Shown one piece after another: positions 1 to 7,552 of a stretch of 64,000 bases of DNA. Each line of letters starts with the position of its first letter. The stretch's first letter is position 1. Made by a program: the position numbers and the translations under genes. The stretch comes from CAYJAY01 sp964370715 (GTDB taxonomy: Bacteria; Bacillota; Clostridia; Oscillospirales; Ruminococcaceae). The stretch covers positions 1 to 64,000 of the forward strand of contig CAYJKJ010000008.1 in assembly GCA_964370715.1 (NCBI GenBank), written 5' to 3'. The notes under the pieces are model-generated. The model was not told the origin of the DNA, ran no database searches, and saw only the letters and a list, made by a program, of their open reading frames with translations.

Positions 1-458
1 CAACCCTTTTAGATGCTTATGTTGGTGCAAGCGGATTTACAACCAAAGTAGACCTTGCAGACTCGACAGACCCTTTATATTTAAACTATTACACAAACCG
101 CTATGTGTACATAAGCAAAGGTCCTCCACCAACCCCAACCCCGTCACAACAACCACAACAGCAACCGCAACAGCCGGCGAGGGACGTTATCTATCCCATT
201 AACCTTTCGCTTTCAAACTATGACCGATATATCTTTAATTCAAGCGGTTTATATAGCGACTTTACCGGCGTTTGGATACATGGCTTTGCAATCCCCGCAA
301 GCTATTATACCCTAACGATGGAAAGCGACGGAACGGCAACGGTTCAGCTTAAAGATTGGTATGTCAGAACGCTGAACTACGGCGAAGAATATCTCATCCA
401 CCTTGTGTTTTCAAACGGCAACACAAACGGATATGCAGTGACGAAGTTTTATAGATAG
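1..458 (+). CDS. Surface-type protein, C-terminal part (partial)
   Basis: This is the 3' end of a gene whose start lies left of the window. The reading frame is open from base 3, so the internal ATG-like codon near 105 is not the start. The visible part has a short region ending in TNRYVYISKG, then a Pro/Gln-rich linker, then an about 85-residue all-beta-looking C-terminal domain rich in Tyr, Ser and Thr. It has no membrane anchor or LPXTG motif at the end. This layout fits the last module of a secreted or cell-wall repeat protein; the module family is not recognised. A shared bidirectional terminator follows 3 bases after the stop. Confidence 0.6.
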   Translation, partial: TLLDAYVGASGFTTKVDLADSTDPLYLNYYTNRYVYISKGPPPTPTPSQQPQQQPQQPARDVIYPINLSLSNYDRYIFNSSGLYSDFTGVWIHGFAIPASYYTLTMESDGTATVQLKDWYVRTLNYGEEYLIHLVFSNGNTNGYAVTKFYR

Positions 459-460
459 CC

Positions 461-493
461 AAAAAAACCGCCCCTTTAAGGGGGCGGTTTTTT
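461..493. terminator. Bidirectional intrinsic terminator
   Basis: An AAAAAACCGCCCC arm pairs with GGGGGCGGTTTTTT around a TTTA loop. It has a T run in one direction and, by symmetry, in the other. It sits between two convergent genes and can end both transcripts. Confidence 0.9.
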
Positions 494-495
494 AG

Positions 496-2313
496 TTAAC
501 TATCTTTTTTAACATCGGTTGTTTGTTTCGGTGTTTCGGTTGTTTGTTGCTGGTTTTTATCGCTCTTTAGCGATTGATATCCCTTATATTTAAACATTAT
601 AAATATTAAAACGGGAAACGCAAACGGCAACGTTAATACATATCGATAGGAAAAATATGTCGGGCTGGTTGCTAATGCGCCGAGCCATGGGATTAAATAG
701 AGCGTGACAGGAAGGATATAGACGGATCGTTTAGAGGAGATAAGCAAAGCTATGGCGAACAAACCGGCAAAGCCCAGGAATGCAGGGGGGATGAATACAT
801 CGCTTTCGACATATCGCCCTTTGAGGTCGATACCGAGATATTTGTTAAAGATGTTGTCTTCGAAATATGTAATGTCGCAATAGCCGCTGTGGTCGTCATA
901 ACTAACATATCCGCTATCCCAAAACCCTGTTTGCCAAAATCCCCTTGTTAGCGTTAGCCATGCTGTCATATAGCTGTCGAGATTTTGCGGAAGAAGTTCG
1001 AGCCAAAGAAGCAAGAATTCGGGGATGTTGTCGGCGAAATATTCTTTATCGAGATAAGGGCCGCTTTTAATCGGATCGGAGGTGTTGGGAACATAGTTGA
1101 TTTTAACGCCCTCTATGTCAATAAATTTCGTTAGGCGCTCCTCTTGATCCTCCGTTAGTTCCGCACCCTCTATAAGGGAAAACGTTATCTGTTGGAGGGG
1201 AACGGAAAACTGTTCTTGAATCTGCGCCGTTGGTATGTCGAGAGCATCATACAAAGGCCCTGTGACAAGATTAACAGATAACAGCATCAAAAAAAACACG
1301 ACGGCTTTTTTTAAAAACTTTGTTCGATAGAACGCTAGAACCAATATGCAAACCGCTGTCATGATGATTGCGCCTACCCCTCGGAAGAAACAAACCCCAA
1401 GACCCAACGCTACAAACTTTATCAGCCCTTTGTTGGTCTCGATAATAGCGCCTTTGCTGTCGACGATATCGACAAGGTATAAAATCAGAAGAGTTATTAT
1501 GGCGTGGAACGGAATATCTTTCCAAACCGTTATAGCGTTTCCACCAAACATCGGCGAAGAACAAAAGAAAACAACAGCAAAAACCGAGAACAACAACGGA
1601 AGCCCTCTTTTTCGCATCCAATAGATGCTATACCCTAGGCTGCAAGCAAGAAAAACAATCTGCACCAAACCGAATAATATAGCCCCTGCTTGGTTTGTTC
1701 CGCCTATCGCTATGCCGATGTTCATAATAAAGCGAACTATCAAGGTGTAGGCTACAGGGTGCCAATCGTTTAACGGCAAGACTTCCAACGCTTGCTCGAC
1801 AACCCAAGTTGAATCGGGTGACATTCGGATTGGGCCTAGCGTTAGAAACACCGTGAACCAAGCGGCACAAAGGATTAATACATAGGCGAAATATTCTTTC
1901 CTTGTCGGTTTAACGCCATCGCCAAAATCAAGCGAGATAGTTTTAGCTATGTTAACATACCCCAAAGACATAACGGCATAGAACATAAACAAAACGACAA
2001 ACAGCGCCGGTTGGAACAACGTCCAAGCTCGAGGTTCGCCTCCTGTCACTATCGTGTAGCGAGCAACAAGGAAAAACGAAACTATCCCGGCAAACACAAA
2101 CGACGAAATTTTAGTTCTGCGATCACTCGGTCGGGCGAAATAGACCCCTCCGAAAAAAGACAAAAGAAATATACCAAAACACCAAGTTGGGGTTATTGGA
2201 AACATCTTAAACGTTATATAAAAAACGGTGAATACCGCCGCAAATAAACAGCCGAACACAAGACCTTTCTTGTTGTTTTCCGTGAAGTTTTTAACCGTGT
2301 TTTCAAAATTCAT
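496..2313 (-). CDS. DUF6020-like polytopic membrane protein (putative GT-C fold)
   Basis: A 605-residue integral membrane protein with about a dozen hydrophobic segments. A loop containing SPDSTWVVEQALEV and LNDWHPVAYT near residues 165-190 resembles the conserved region of the DUF6020 family. These proteins look like membrane glycosyltransferases that use a polyprenyl-phosphate sugar donor, but a function is not established. The large extracytoplasmic loop around residues 370-500 and the charged, Gln/Lys-rich C-terminal tail are visible. The ATG start has AAAGGAG about 13 bases upstream, which is a long spacing. A leader with competing hairpins lies upstream. It is separated by 191 bases from a second membrane protein on the same strand, so the two may or may not be cotranscribed. 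Confidence 0.6.
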   Translation of the reverse strand: MNFENTVKNFTENNKKGLVFGCLFAAVFTVFYITFKMFPITPTWCFGIFLLSFFGGVYFARPSDRRTKISSFVFAGIVSFFLVARYTIVTGGEPRAWTLFQPALFVVLFMFYAVMSLGYVNIAKTISLDFGDGVKPTRKEYFAYVLILCAAWFTVFLTLGPIRMSPDSTWVVEQALEVLPLNDWHPVAYTLIVRFIMNIGIAIGGTNQAGAILFGLVQIVFLACSLGYSIYWMRKRGLPLLFSVFAVVFFCSSPMFGGNAITVWKDIPFHAIITLLILYLVDIVDSKGAIIETNKGLIKFVALGLGVCFFRGVGAIIMTAVCILVLAFYRTKFLKKAVVFFLMLLSVNLVTGPLYDALDIPTAQIQEQFSVPLQQITFSLIEGAELTEDQEERLTKFIDIEGVKINYVPNTSDPIKSGPYLDKEYFADNIPEFLLLWLELLPQNLDSYMTAWLTLTRGFWQTGFWDSGYVSYDDHSGYCDITYFEDNIFNKYLGIDLKGRYVESDVFIPPAFLGFAGLFAIALLISSKRSVYILPVTLYLIPWLGALATSPTYFSYRYVLTLPFAFPVLIFIMFKYKGYQSLKSDKNQQQTTETPKQTTDVKKDS

Positions 2314-2452
2314 CTATATGACCATGCTCCTTTATTGCACAAAATACCATGAAATTTGGCATGGTCTCGTCCATGCCCACTTCGTTTGTGGTTATATTTG
2401 TTTTTTTTCAAACTTTATCCTTATAAAAGTTTTTTTGTTTTTTCTTATTATA
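2314..2452 (-). promoter_or_regulatory. Promoter and hairpin-rich leader of the DUF6020-like gene
   Basis: On the minus strand a TATAAT box lies at 2452-2447. The leader that follows is about 125 bases long. It contains GGCATGG (2377-2371), CCATGCC (2364-2358), CATGGT (2351-2346) and GCATGGTC near 2328-2319, beside the Shine-Dalgarno site. The second element can pair with the first, or with the last one next to the ribosome-binding site. No clear -35 box was found. Confidence 0.4.
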
Positions 2453-2504
2453 CCTTAATTTTTAGCAAAACAAAAGTGGTTTTTTAAGCTATAAGGGGGT
2501 GGCG

Positions 2505-4196
2505 CTAGACCACCAATATACCATTCATATGAAAGATGTTGAAAATCTCGGTGTCTTTGTTGAAGTCGAAATTTATTTCTTGGATATAGAATCTGCCGCC
2601 GTTTAAAGTGTCGACCTCCATGAACATATCGATATAACGTGAATCGGTTTGTCGTTGTTCTAAAATTGCGGGGGTTAAAACTTCGGTGTCGAGTTCATCA
2701 AACGAAACCTCGCCCACTATTTCGCCATCGGAATATAGCGGAATCGAAATATTTTCGGTTGAACTAACCTCTAAAAACGAATCTAATGTGCTAACTTCGG
2801 GGTATGCGGTTGTAAAACCGGTTATATCTATCGAAGTTATATAGTTATCAACATAGTATTCCTGCAGTTCCGAATAGCTAAAATCATTGTTGCCATACCC
2901 TTGATTATATCCAAACAATTCAAAAAACTTCTCGTCATATGAAATGTATTCGCCGTTTGTTTTGCCTAGATATTCGTCGCCATATTTTCCGCCCGAATAG
3001 TTAAGATAATCAAAAATAGACTCGATTTCGTCTTTTTGATCGTCGGTGAATTGGCCGTTTGCGGTTTCAACAATGTTGTTTAATCGCCTGATCTGGCTTT
3101 TTGCCGAAATGTCGATGACGTTTAGAGGGGTGCAGCTAAACAAAACCGTCGCTATCGATAGTATTGCAAAAATATTAGTTGGGCAAACTTTGTTTTTCAA
3201 AAACAAAAGAACCACATACGTTATCGAGATTATCATGGTTAGAATCGAGATTAAAAACGGGGAAGTGACGCCATAGGCGAAGGCTCTTATGACAACTGCA
3301 ACCAGTTGCATTAGAATTATCGGAAGAATAAAAAATTTGCCGTATTTCAAAAAGAATGCCGCTATTTTGTTTGATTTAAAGCTTTCAAGCGTAAAGTTGA
3401 AAAAGATAAAGAACAAAGAGGCTATCGTTGCATAGTGGTTGATCTCGCCGGCAGGTATATCAAACGAAAAGATTATTATCAAAAGATAAAGATATAAAAT
3501 CGATATTAAAATGAGATACAAAGGAAACGCAATATAAAAAACTAAGAATTTAAATATCTTTGAAATGTTTTGGTTTGAAGTTGCCGGAAAACCCGAAACA
3601 AAAATGTTTATTCCGATAACGATAAAACAAAAAGAAAATGCCGATGAGGTATGTTCAAACAGGTTGTCAAGTGACACAATCATAGAATTAAACGCCATTA
3701 TCGAGATTAAGATACCGTTGCTGACTATCGTTGCAACCGATCCCGCAAAAACTGCGGAGGATATAATCTTTGGCAGAACATATTCTGCATCGTTGACTTT
3801 ATAAACAAACCAAAGCGTTAATGAAATAACGGCAATAATACAACCGAAATACGCAAAATAGAAATAATCTTCGATCGAACCTCCCATCTCGTCTGCATAG
3901 TTAAAAATAAGCGATATAGCAAAGCAAACAACGGCGGTTGAAACAAGGTTTATAAATGTGGGGGAGAGTTTTGTTTTTTTGATGTATTCAAAAAATTTAG
4001 TCAAACAAAGCGAGAACAACACTCCAAACGAAAGAGCAAAAATCCAAGCTTCCGAATTTGAGATGATATTGAGTTCAAAAATTTCCGACCAAATAACAAA
4101 AAACAACAACACCGTGTACACAAACACAACGACGTTTGCTTTTATACCATCTTTAATTAGTGAAAATTTTTCATTAATATAGTGTTTAAATTTCAT
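2505..4196 (-). CDS. DUF4153-like polytopic membrane protein
   Basis: A 563-residue protein with about twelve hydrophobic segments in the first 360 residues, followed by a roughly 190-residue soluble C-terminal region predicted outside the membrane. The N-terminal part, including FALSFGVLFSLCLTKFFEY, resembles DUF4153 proteins, which are membrane proteins of unknown function in Firmicutes. The C-terminal domain, rich in Asp, Glu and Tyr, begins about where the DUF4153 similarity stops. The ATG has AAAGG about 9 bases upstream. The start region faces the divergent EamA gene across a 236-base AT-rich gap. Function unknown; the family name is a recognition from pattern only. Confidence 0.6.
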   Translation of the reverse strand: MKFKHYINEKFSLIKDGIKANVVVFVYTVLLFFVIWSEIFELNIISNSEAWIFALSFGVLFSLCLTKFFEYIKKTKLSPTFINLVSTAVVCFAISLIFNYADEMGGSIEDYFYFAYFGCIIAVISLTLWFVYKVNDAEYVLPKIISSAVFAGSVATIVSNGILISIMAFNSMIVSLDNLFEHTSSAFSFCFIVIGINIFVSGFPATSNQNISKIFKFLVFYIAFPLYLILISILYLYLLIIIFSFDIPAGEINHYATIASLFFIFFNFTLESFKSNKIAAFFLKYGKFFILPIILMQLVAVVIRAFAYGVTSPFLISILTMIISITYVVLLFLKNKVCPTNIFAILSIATVLFSCTPLNVIDISAKSQIRRLNNIVETANGQFTDDQKDEIESIFDYLNYSGGKYGDEYLGKTNGEYISYDEKFFELFGYNQGYGNNDFSYSELQEYYVDNYITSIDITGFTTAYPEVSTLDSFLEVSSTENISIPLYSDGEIVGEVSFDELDTEVLTPAILEQRQTDSRYIDMFMEVDTLNGGRFYIQEINFDFNKDTEIFNIFHMNGILVV

Positions 4197-4361
4197 TTTT
4201 ATAACCTTTCCGGGGGGGAGATTTGAAAAATAAACTGAACACAGTGTTTATTTTTTTAAAAATTAACTATCAACATTATATCCTATTTCGATATGTTATT
4301 CAAATTTTAAAGATTTTTAATATACACATTCACGAATTATTCATATTTTCGATTATTGTTG

Positions 4362-4391
4362 TTGCGTAATATTGAACATTCATGATAAAAT
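4362..4391 (+). promoter_or_regulatory. Probable promoter of the EamA gene
   Basis: TTGCGT at 4362-4367, 18 bases, then TAAAAT at 4386-4391 preceded by TGA (extended -10). The heptamer ATTGAAC occurs at 4371 and again at 4395, flanking the -10 box, and could be an operator direct repeat. Confidence 0.4.
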
Positions 4392-4432
4392 AGTATTGAA
4401 CTTTTAGTTAATAATTATATTTTGGGGCGAAG

Positions 4433-5335
4433 ATGAAAAACAATAAAACTATGCGCGGTCATCTGTTGGCTGTTTTCACGATAGCGGTTTGGGGAAGCAC
4501 CTTTATGATGACAAAGGTTTTGCTACTAGATTTCTCCCCATTTGAGATTATATTTGCAAGATATGTTTTGGCGCTTTTGGTGATGCTTATAGCTGTGCCG
4601 AAGTTTACAAAACTTAAAAGGAAATCAGACGAGATATATTTTATAGCCGCCGGCATCGTTTCGGTTCCGCTGTATAGTATATTTGAAAATGTAGCGCTAT
4701 CCTACACGACCGCCGCAAACGTTAGCATAATGGTTTCGACTTCGCCGTTTTTCACAGCGGTGCTTGAAAAGCTCTTGAACCGCAAACAAAAGATACATGG
4801 GTCTTTTTTTGTTGGGTTGGTCGTTGCCCTCGTTGGGGTTGCTTTGATAAGCTTCAACGGTGTCGTTAACCTTGAACTAAACCCTACGGGGGATCTGCTT
4901 GCTTTGTGTGGCGCTTTTCTTTGGGCGGTCTATTCGATACTCTTAAAGAAAACAGGGGAGGCAGAAGTGCCGGCCGCTGAGTCTACGAAAAAGATCTTTT
5001 TATACGGCGTTATCGGAATGCTTGCAACGATTCCGTTTATCGATTATAACTTCACCGTCGAGATGTTCCTAAAGCCGGTTAACCTAGCTTCCCTCTTGTT
5101 CCTAACGTTGATAGCCTCTGCTGTTTGTTTTGCAACTTGGAACATGACGATAAGGAGCATAGGAACTATCAAAGCGAGCGTATATATATATTTCATTCCG
5201 GTAGTAGCGACGATTACGGCGTTTTTGTTTTTGGATGAAAGTATAACGATTATGGCTTTTTGCGGTATCGTTCTTGTTATCGTTGGGCTTTTGTTATCTA
5301 AATACAAAGAGCTTAAAACGTTGATAAAAAAATAA
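4433..5335 (+). CDS. EamA/DMT family transporter
   Basis: A 300-residue inner-membrane protein with ten predicted transmembrane helices arranged as two EamA repeats. FTIAVWGSTFMMTKVLL at the N-terminus and LCGAFLWAVYSILLKK at the start of the second half are typical of the drug/metabolite transporter superfamily. Members export or import small metabolites such as amino acids or nucleotides; the substrate cannot be told from sequence. The ATG at 4433 follows GGGGCGAAG. It is followed 69 bases later by a DegV gene on the same strand. Confidence 0.9.
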   Translation: MKNNKTMRGHLLAVFTIAVWGSTFMMTKVLLLDFSPFEIIFARYVLALLVMLIAVPKFTKLKRKSDEIYFIAAGIVSVPLYSIFENVALSYTTAANVSIMVSTSPFFTAVLEKLLNRKQKIHGSFFVGLVVALVGVALISFNGVVNLELNPTGDLLALCGAFLWAVYSILLKKTGEAEVPAAESTKKIFLYGVIGMLATIPFIDYNFTVEMFLKPVNLASLLFLTLIASAVCFATWNMTIRSIGTIKASVYIYFIPVVATITAFLFLDESITIMAFCGIVLVIVGLLLSKYKELKTLIKK

Positions 5336-5404
5336 AATTTGATATTATTTTTAAACCTATATCATTTAAACTAAAAAAACAAAATTTAAGGAGAAATTCT
5401 TTCT

Positions 5405-6232
5405 ATGTCTTTTGTAATAGTTGTTGACACAACGTGTGACCTTTCGATTGAGGAGGCAAAACTGCTCGATGTCGAGATGCTCCCATTGATGGTAAACTTT
5501 AAAGATGAGTCTTTTAAAGACAAATACGAGATCACAAACGAACAGTTTTTCAAAAAGCTTGCCGAGTCGGATCAACTTCCGACAACCTCGCTTATCTCGC
5601 CGACAACTTTTGAGGAAACTTTTCATAAATACCACGATAAAGATATCTTGGTTTTAACGATAGCATCTAAACTTTCGGGAACATATCAATCGGCCGTTAT
5701 AGCGAAAGATCTATGCGAGAGAGACAACATTCATATAGTTGATTCAACAAACACGACGCTCGGGCTTGCTAACCTTTTAAGGGTTGCTGTAGAACTTAGA
5801 GACAGCAACACCGATGTTAAGCTTGCGGCGGCAAAGCTGATTGATTTTGCAAGCCGGCTTAAACTGATTGCGGTTATCGATGTTCTTGATTATCTAATCA
5901 AGGGCGGAAGGCTTTCGAAAACGAGCGGTATGGTAGGCTCGGTTTTGGGGGTTAAACCGCTTATCAAAGTTGAAGATGGCGTGATAGCTTCTATCGGGAA
6001 AGCAAGAGGAATGTCGAAGGCATATGACCTTGCGAGAAAGATTTTCCAAGAAGAATATGACAGCGAACTGCCAATAACATTTGGGCATAGCGTTGCATAC
6101 GACGAGGGCAAAACCCTTCAAAGATGTTGCGGAATCGAAACGGCATTTTTCGGCGAAGTCGGAAGCGTTGTTGGAACACACGCAGGTCCCGGAGCTTGCG
6201 GCGTTGCATACTTTGTTAAGAAAAAATGCTAG
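5405..6232 (+). CDS. DegV family fatty-acid-binding protein
   Basis: A 275-residue cytoplasmic protein. VVDTTCDLS at the N-terminus, the TTSLISPTTFEE segment near residue 60, the TIASKLSGTYQSA motif near residue 83, and LIKGGRLSKTSGMVGSVLGVKP near residues 164-185 are DegV hallmarks. DegV proteins bind a long-chain fatty acid and act as FakB-like partners of fatty acid kinase, presenting the carboxylate for phosphorylation; no FakA gene is visible here. AAGGAG lies 11 bases before the ATG. Its last codons overlap the start of the next gene by seven bases, suggesting translational coupling. Confidence 0.92.
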   Translation: MSFVIVVDTTCDLSIEEAKLLDVEMLPLMVNFKDESFKDKYEITNEQFFKKLAESDQLPTTSLISPTTFEETFHKYHDKDILVLTIASKLSGTYQSAVIAKDLCERDNIHIVDSTNTTLGLANLLRVAVELRDSNTDVKLAAAKLIDFASRLKLIAVIDVLDYLIKGGRLSKTSGMVGSVLGVKPLIKVEDGVIASIGKARGMSKAYDLARKIFQEEYDSELPITFGHSVAYDEGKTLQRCCGIETAFFGEVGSVVGTHAGPGACGVAYFVKKKC

Positions 6233-6708
6233 ACCCTAATGCTTTATTAGTTGAAGTTATAAAAGAGGCAAGAAGCCTTAAAATACCGGTGTCTCGATTG
6301 ATAAACCCGAATGTGTTTGTTAATTCTCGGATTAAGCGCCGTTTTGGCAGCTGCAAGGGAAATGCTTTTGGGTACACAATCGAGATATCCTCAAAGGTCG
6401 CTCAAGCGAGCGAACACGCCATAAAAGAGATATTGGCGCATGAAATCTTGCATACTTGTTTCGGTTGCAAAAATCATGGCGAGCGTTGGAAAAGCTATGC
6501 GCAAAAGATGAATCAAGCTTTTTCATACAGCATATCAAGAACCAAAAGCCCCGCTGAACTTGGGGTAGAGGACAACGTGGTTGTTCGATATACCTTGCGG
6601 TGTCAAAAATGCGGCAACGAATTTAACCGAATAAAAAAATCGAATTTTGTTAACCACCCCGAACGATACCATTGTTCATGTGGTGGAAAGATAACCAGAA
6701 TATTATAG
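6226..6708 (+). CDS. SprT-like zinc metalloprotease family protein
   Basis: A 160-residue cytoplasmic protein. The HEILH motif (HExxH zinc site) lies near residue 68, followed by GERWKSYAQKM, as in SprT-like peptidases. A C-terminal zinc ribbon is formed by CQKCG near residue 127 and CSCGGKI at the end. SprT-like proteins are related to eukaryotic Spartan DNA-protein crosslink proteases, but the role of the short bacterial forms is not settled. The ATG overlaps the stop region of the upstream DegV gene. The transcript ends at a hairpin that already begins before the stop codon. Confidence 0.85.
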   Translation: MLDPNALLVEVIKEARSLKIPVSRLINPNVFVNSRIKRRFGSCKGNAFGYTIEISSKVAQASEHAIKEILAHEILHTCFGCKNHGERWKSYAQKMNQAFSYSISRTKSPAELGVEDNVVVRYTLRCQKCGNEFNRIKKSNFVNHPERYHCSCGGKITRIL

Positions 6709-6741
6709 AGGCGAAGCTTCTATGGTGTTCTGGTTTTTTTT
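6694..6741 (+). terminator. Intrinsic terminator overlapping the SprT-like stop codon
   Basis: Outer stem ACCAGAA (6694-6700) with TTCTGGT (6728-6734) and an inner ATAGAGGC/GCTTCTAT stem, followed by eight T residues. Confidence 0.85.
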
Positions 6742-6784
6742 GGTATCGGCAACAAAACGCAACGCTTAAATCAAGCTGGAAAGA

Positions 6785-7315
6785 CTAAACAAGAAGCTTG
6801 AATTTTTCCAAAAACTTTTGCTTCGTTAAGTCGAACTCTTCAAAATCAAGATTTAATTCGCCATAAATTCTAGGTTGTTCCCTTTTGGCTTTCCCATTCA
6901 TAAGCCGATTGAATTCGAAACTCAGCATATCATCATCAATCTGCTTGAATTTTGCCAGTTCATCCGGTGCAATACCTTCGCCGACAAATTTTTGATAAAT
7001 TGCGTTTTGCAAACTCTCTTCAATTTCTAAATATTTTGCAAGGTGTGTTTTAAGCGGTCTTGTAACATCCCCTAAATATGCTTCGCTTGCATCATGCAAC
7101 AAGCAAATAAGCTGAACTTTTGCTGAATACCCTCTTGCTTGTGCTTCTATGCAACAGTTCACAGAATGTTGAGCAACCGAATAGAAATGCTTCAAGTGTC
7201 CGTTTCCTCTGCATAAAAGAGACAAAGCGTGGGCTATGTCCTCGATTAATATCTTGCCATGGTCGATGTTTATCGGGTCAAAATCCTGTCCGCTAAACGT
7301 TGTAATACTGCTCAT
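6785..7315 (-). CDS. HD-domain phosphohydrolase (YfbR-like)
   Basis: A 176-residue cytoplasmic protein. H50, the HD pair at H74-D75 (LLHDASEAYLGD), E78, D83 and an acidic IDDD stretch at 126-129 match the metal site of HD phosphohydrolases of the YfbR type, which dephosphorylate 5'-deoxynucleotides. The IEDIAHALS and LCRGNGH segments near residues 24-40 are typical of this subgroup. The ATG overlaps the TGA of a 30-codon upstream ORF (ATGA), and GAAAGGA lies about 8 bases upstream. Expression probably depends on the attenuator-like leader at 7312-7486. The substrate is inferred from the family, not shown. Confidence 0.85.
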   Translation of the reverse strand: MSSITTFSGQDFDPINIDHGKILIEDIAHALSLLCRGNGHLKHFYSVAQHSVNCCIEAQARGYSAKVQLICLLHDASEAYLGDVTRPLKTHLAKYLEIEESLQNAIYQKFVGEGIAPDELAKFKQIDDDMLSFEFNRLMNGKAKREQPRIYGELNLDFEEFDLTKQKFLEKFKLLV

Positions 7316-7404
7316 TTTTTTTGTCCTTTCTCAATTAAAAAAACGCAAACAAGAAATTCTTGTTTGCGGAAATCACCATAGACGTTATAAACGTTGTCAC
7401 GCAT
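7312..7404 (-). CDS. 30-residue leader ORF before the HD gene
   Basis: A small ORF starting with MRDNVYNVYGD and ending in EKGQKK. It has an AAGGAG site 8 bases before its ATG. That site lies in the 3' arm of a hairpin at the start of the transcript. Codons 13-21 encode both arms of an intrinsic terminator, and the TGA overlaps the ATG of the HD gene. The arrangement looks like a leader peptide whose translation decides whether the terminator forms. No known leader-peptide sequence was recognised, so the sensed signal is unknown. Confidence 0.55.
   Translation of the reverse strand: MRDNVYNVYGDFRKQEFLVCVFLIEKGQKK
7338..7369 (-). terminator. Intrinsic terminator inside the leader ORF
   Basis: On the minus strand CGCAAACAAGAA pairs perfectly with TTCTTGTTTGCG, directly followed by seven T residues. 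It lies between the promoter at 7458-7486 and the HD gene, so it can act as an attenuator. It could also end read-through from the ROK-like gene upstream. Confidence 0.8.
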
Positions 7405-7454
7405 ATTAATCTCTCCTTAAAAGGCTTTTATCAATCTTTTTAGGAGAGATTAAT
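7405..7454 (-). promoter_or_regulatory. Transcript-start hairpin hiding a ribosome-binding site
   Basis: ATTAATCTCTCCTTAAAA (7405-7422, plus strand) and TTTTTAGGAGAGATTAAT (7437-7454) are inverted with 17 of 18 matches and a 14-base loop. On the minus-strand transcript, which should begin at about 7451, the 3' arm carries the AAGGAG of the leader ORF. Confidence 0.75.
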
Positions 7455-7457
7455 TTT

Positions 7458-7486
7458 ATTATATATCAAAGAAAAATACCTGTCAA
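7458..7486 (-). promoter_or_regulatory. Consensus sigma-A-type promoter for the HD operon
   Basis: Read on the minus strand, TTGACA (7486-7481), exactly 17 bases, then TATAAT (7463-7458). Transcription should start at about 7451, at the edge of the inverted repeat. Confidence 0.85.
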
Positions 7487-7552
7487 ATGCCAAGGTGGCC
7501 GAGGGTTTTGGAATAGCGTTGCTTTGTTGGTTGTATACTCCGGTTTTCGCTT

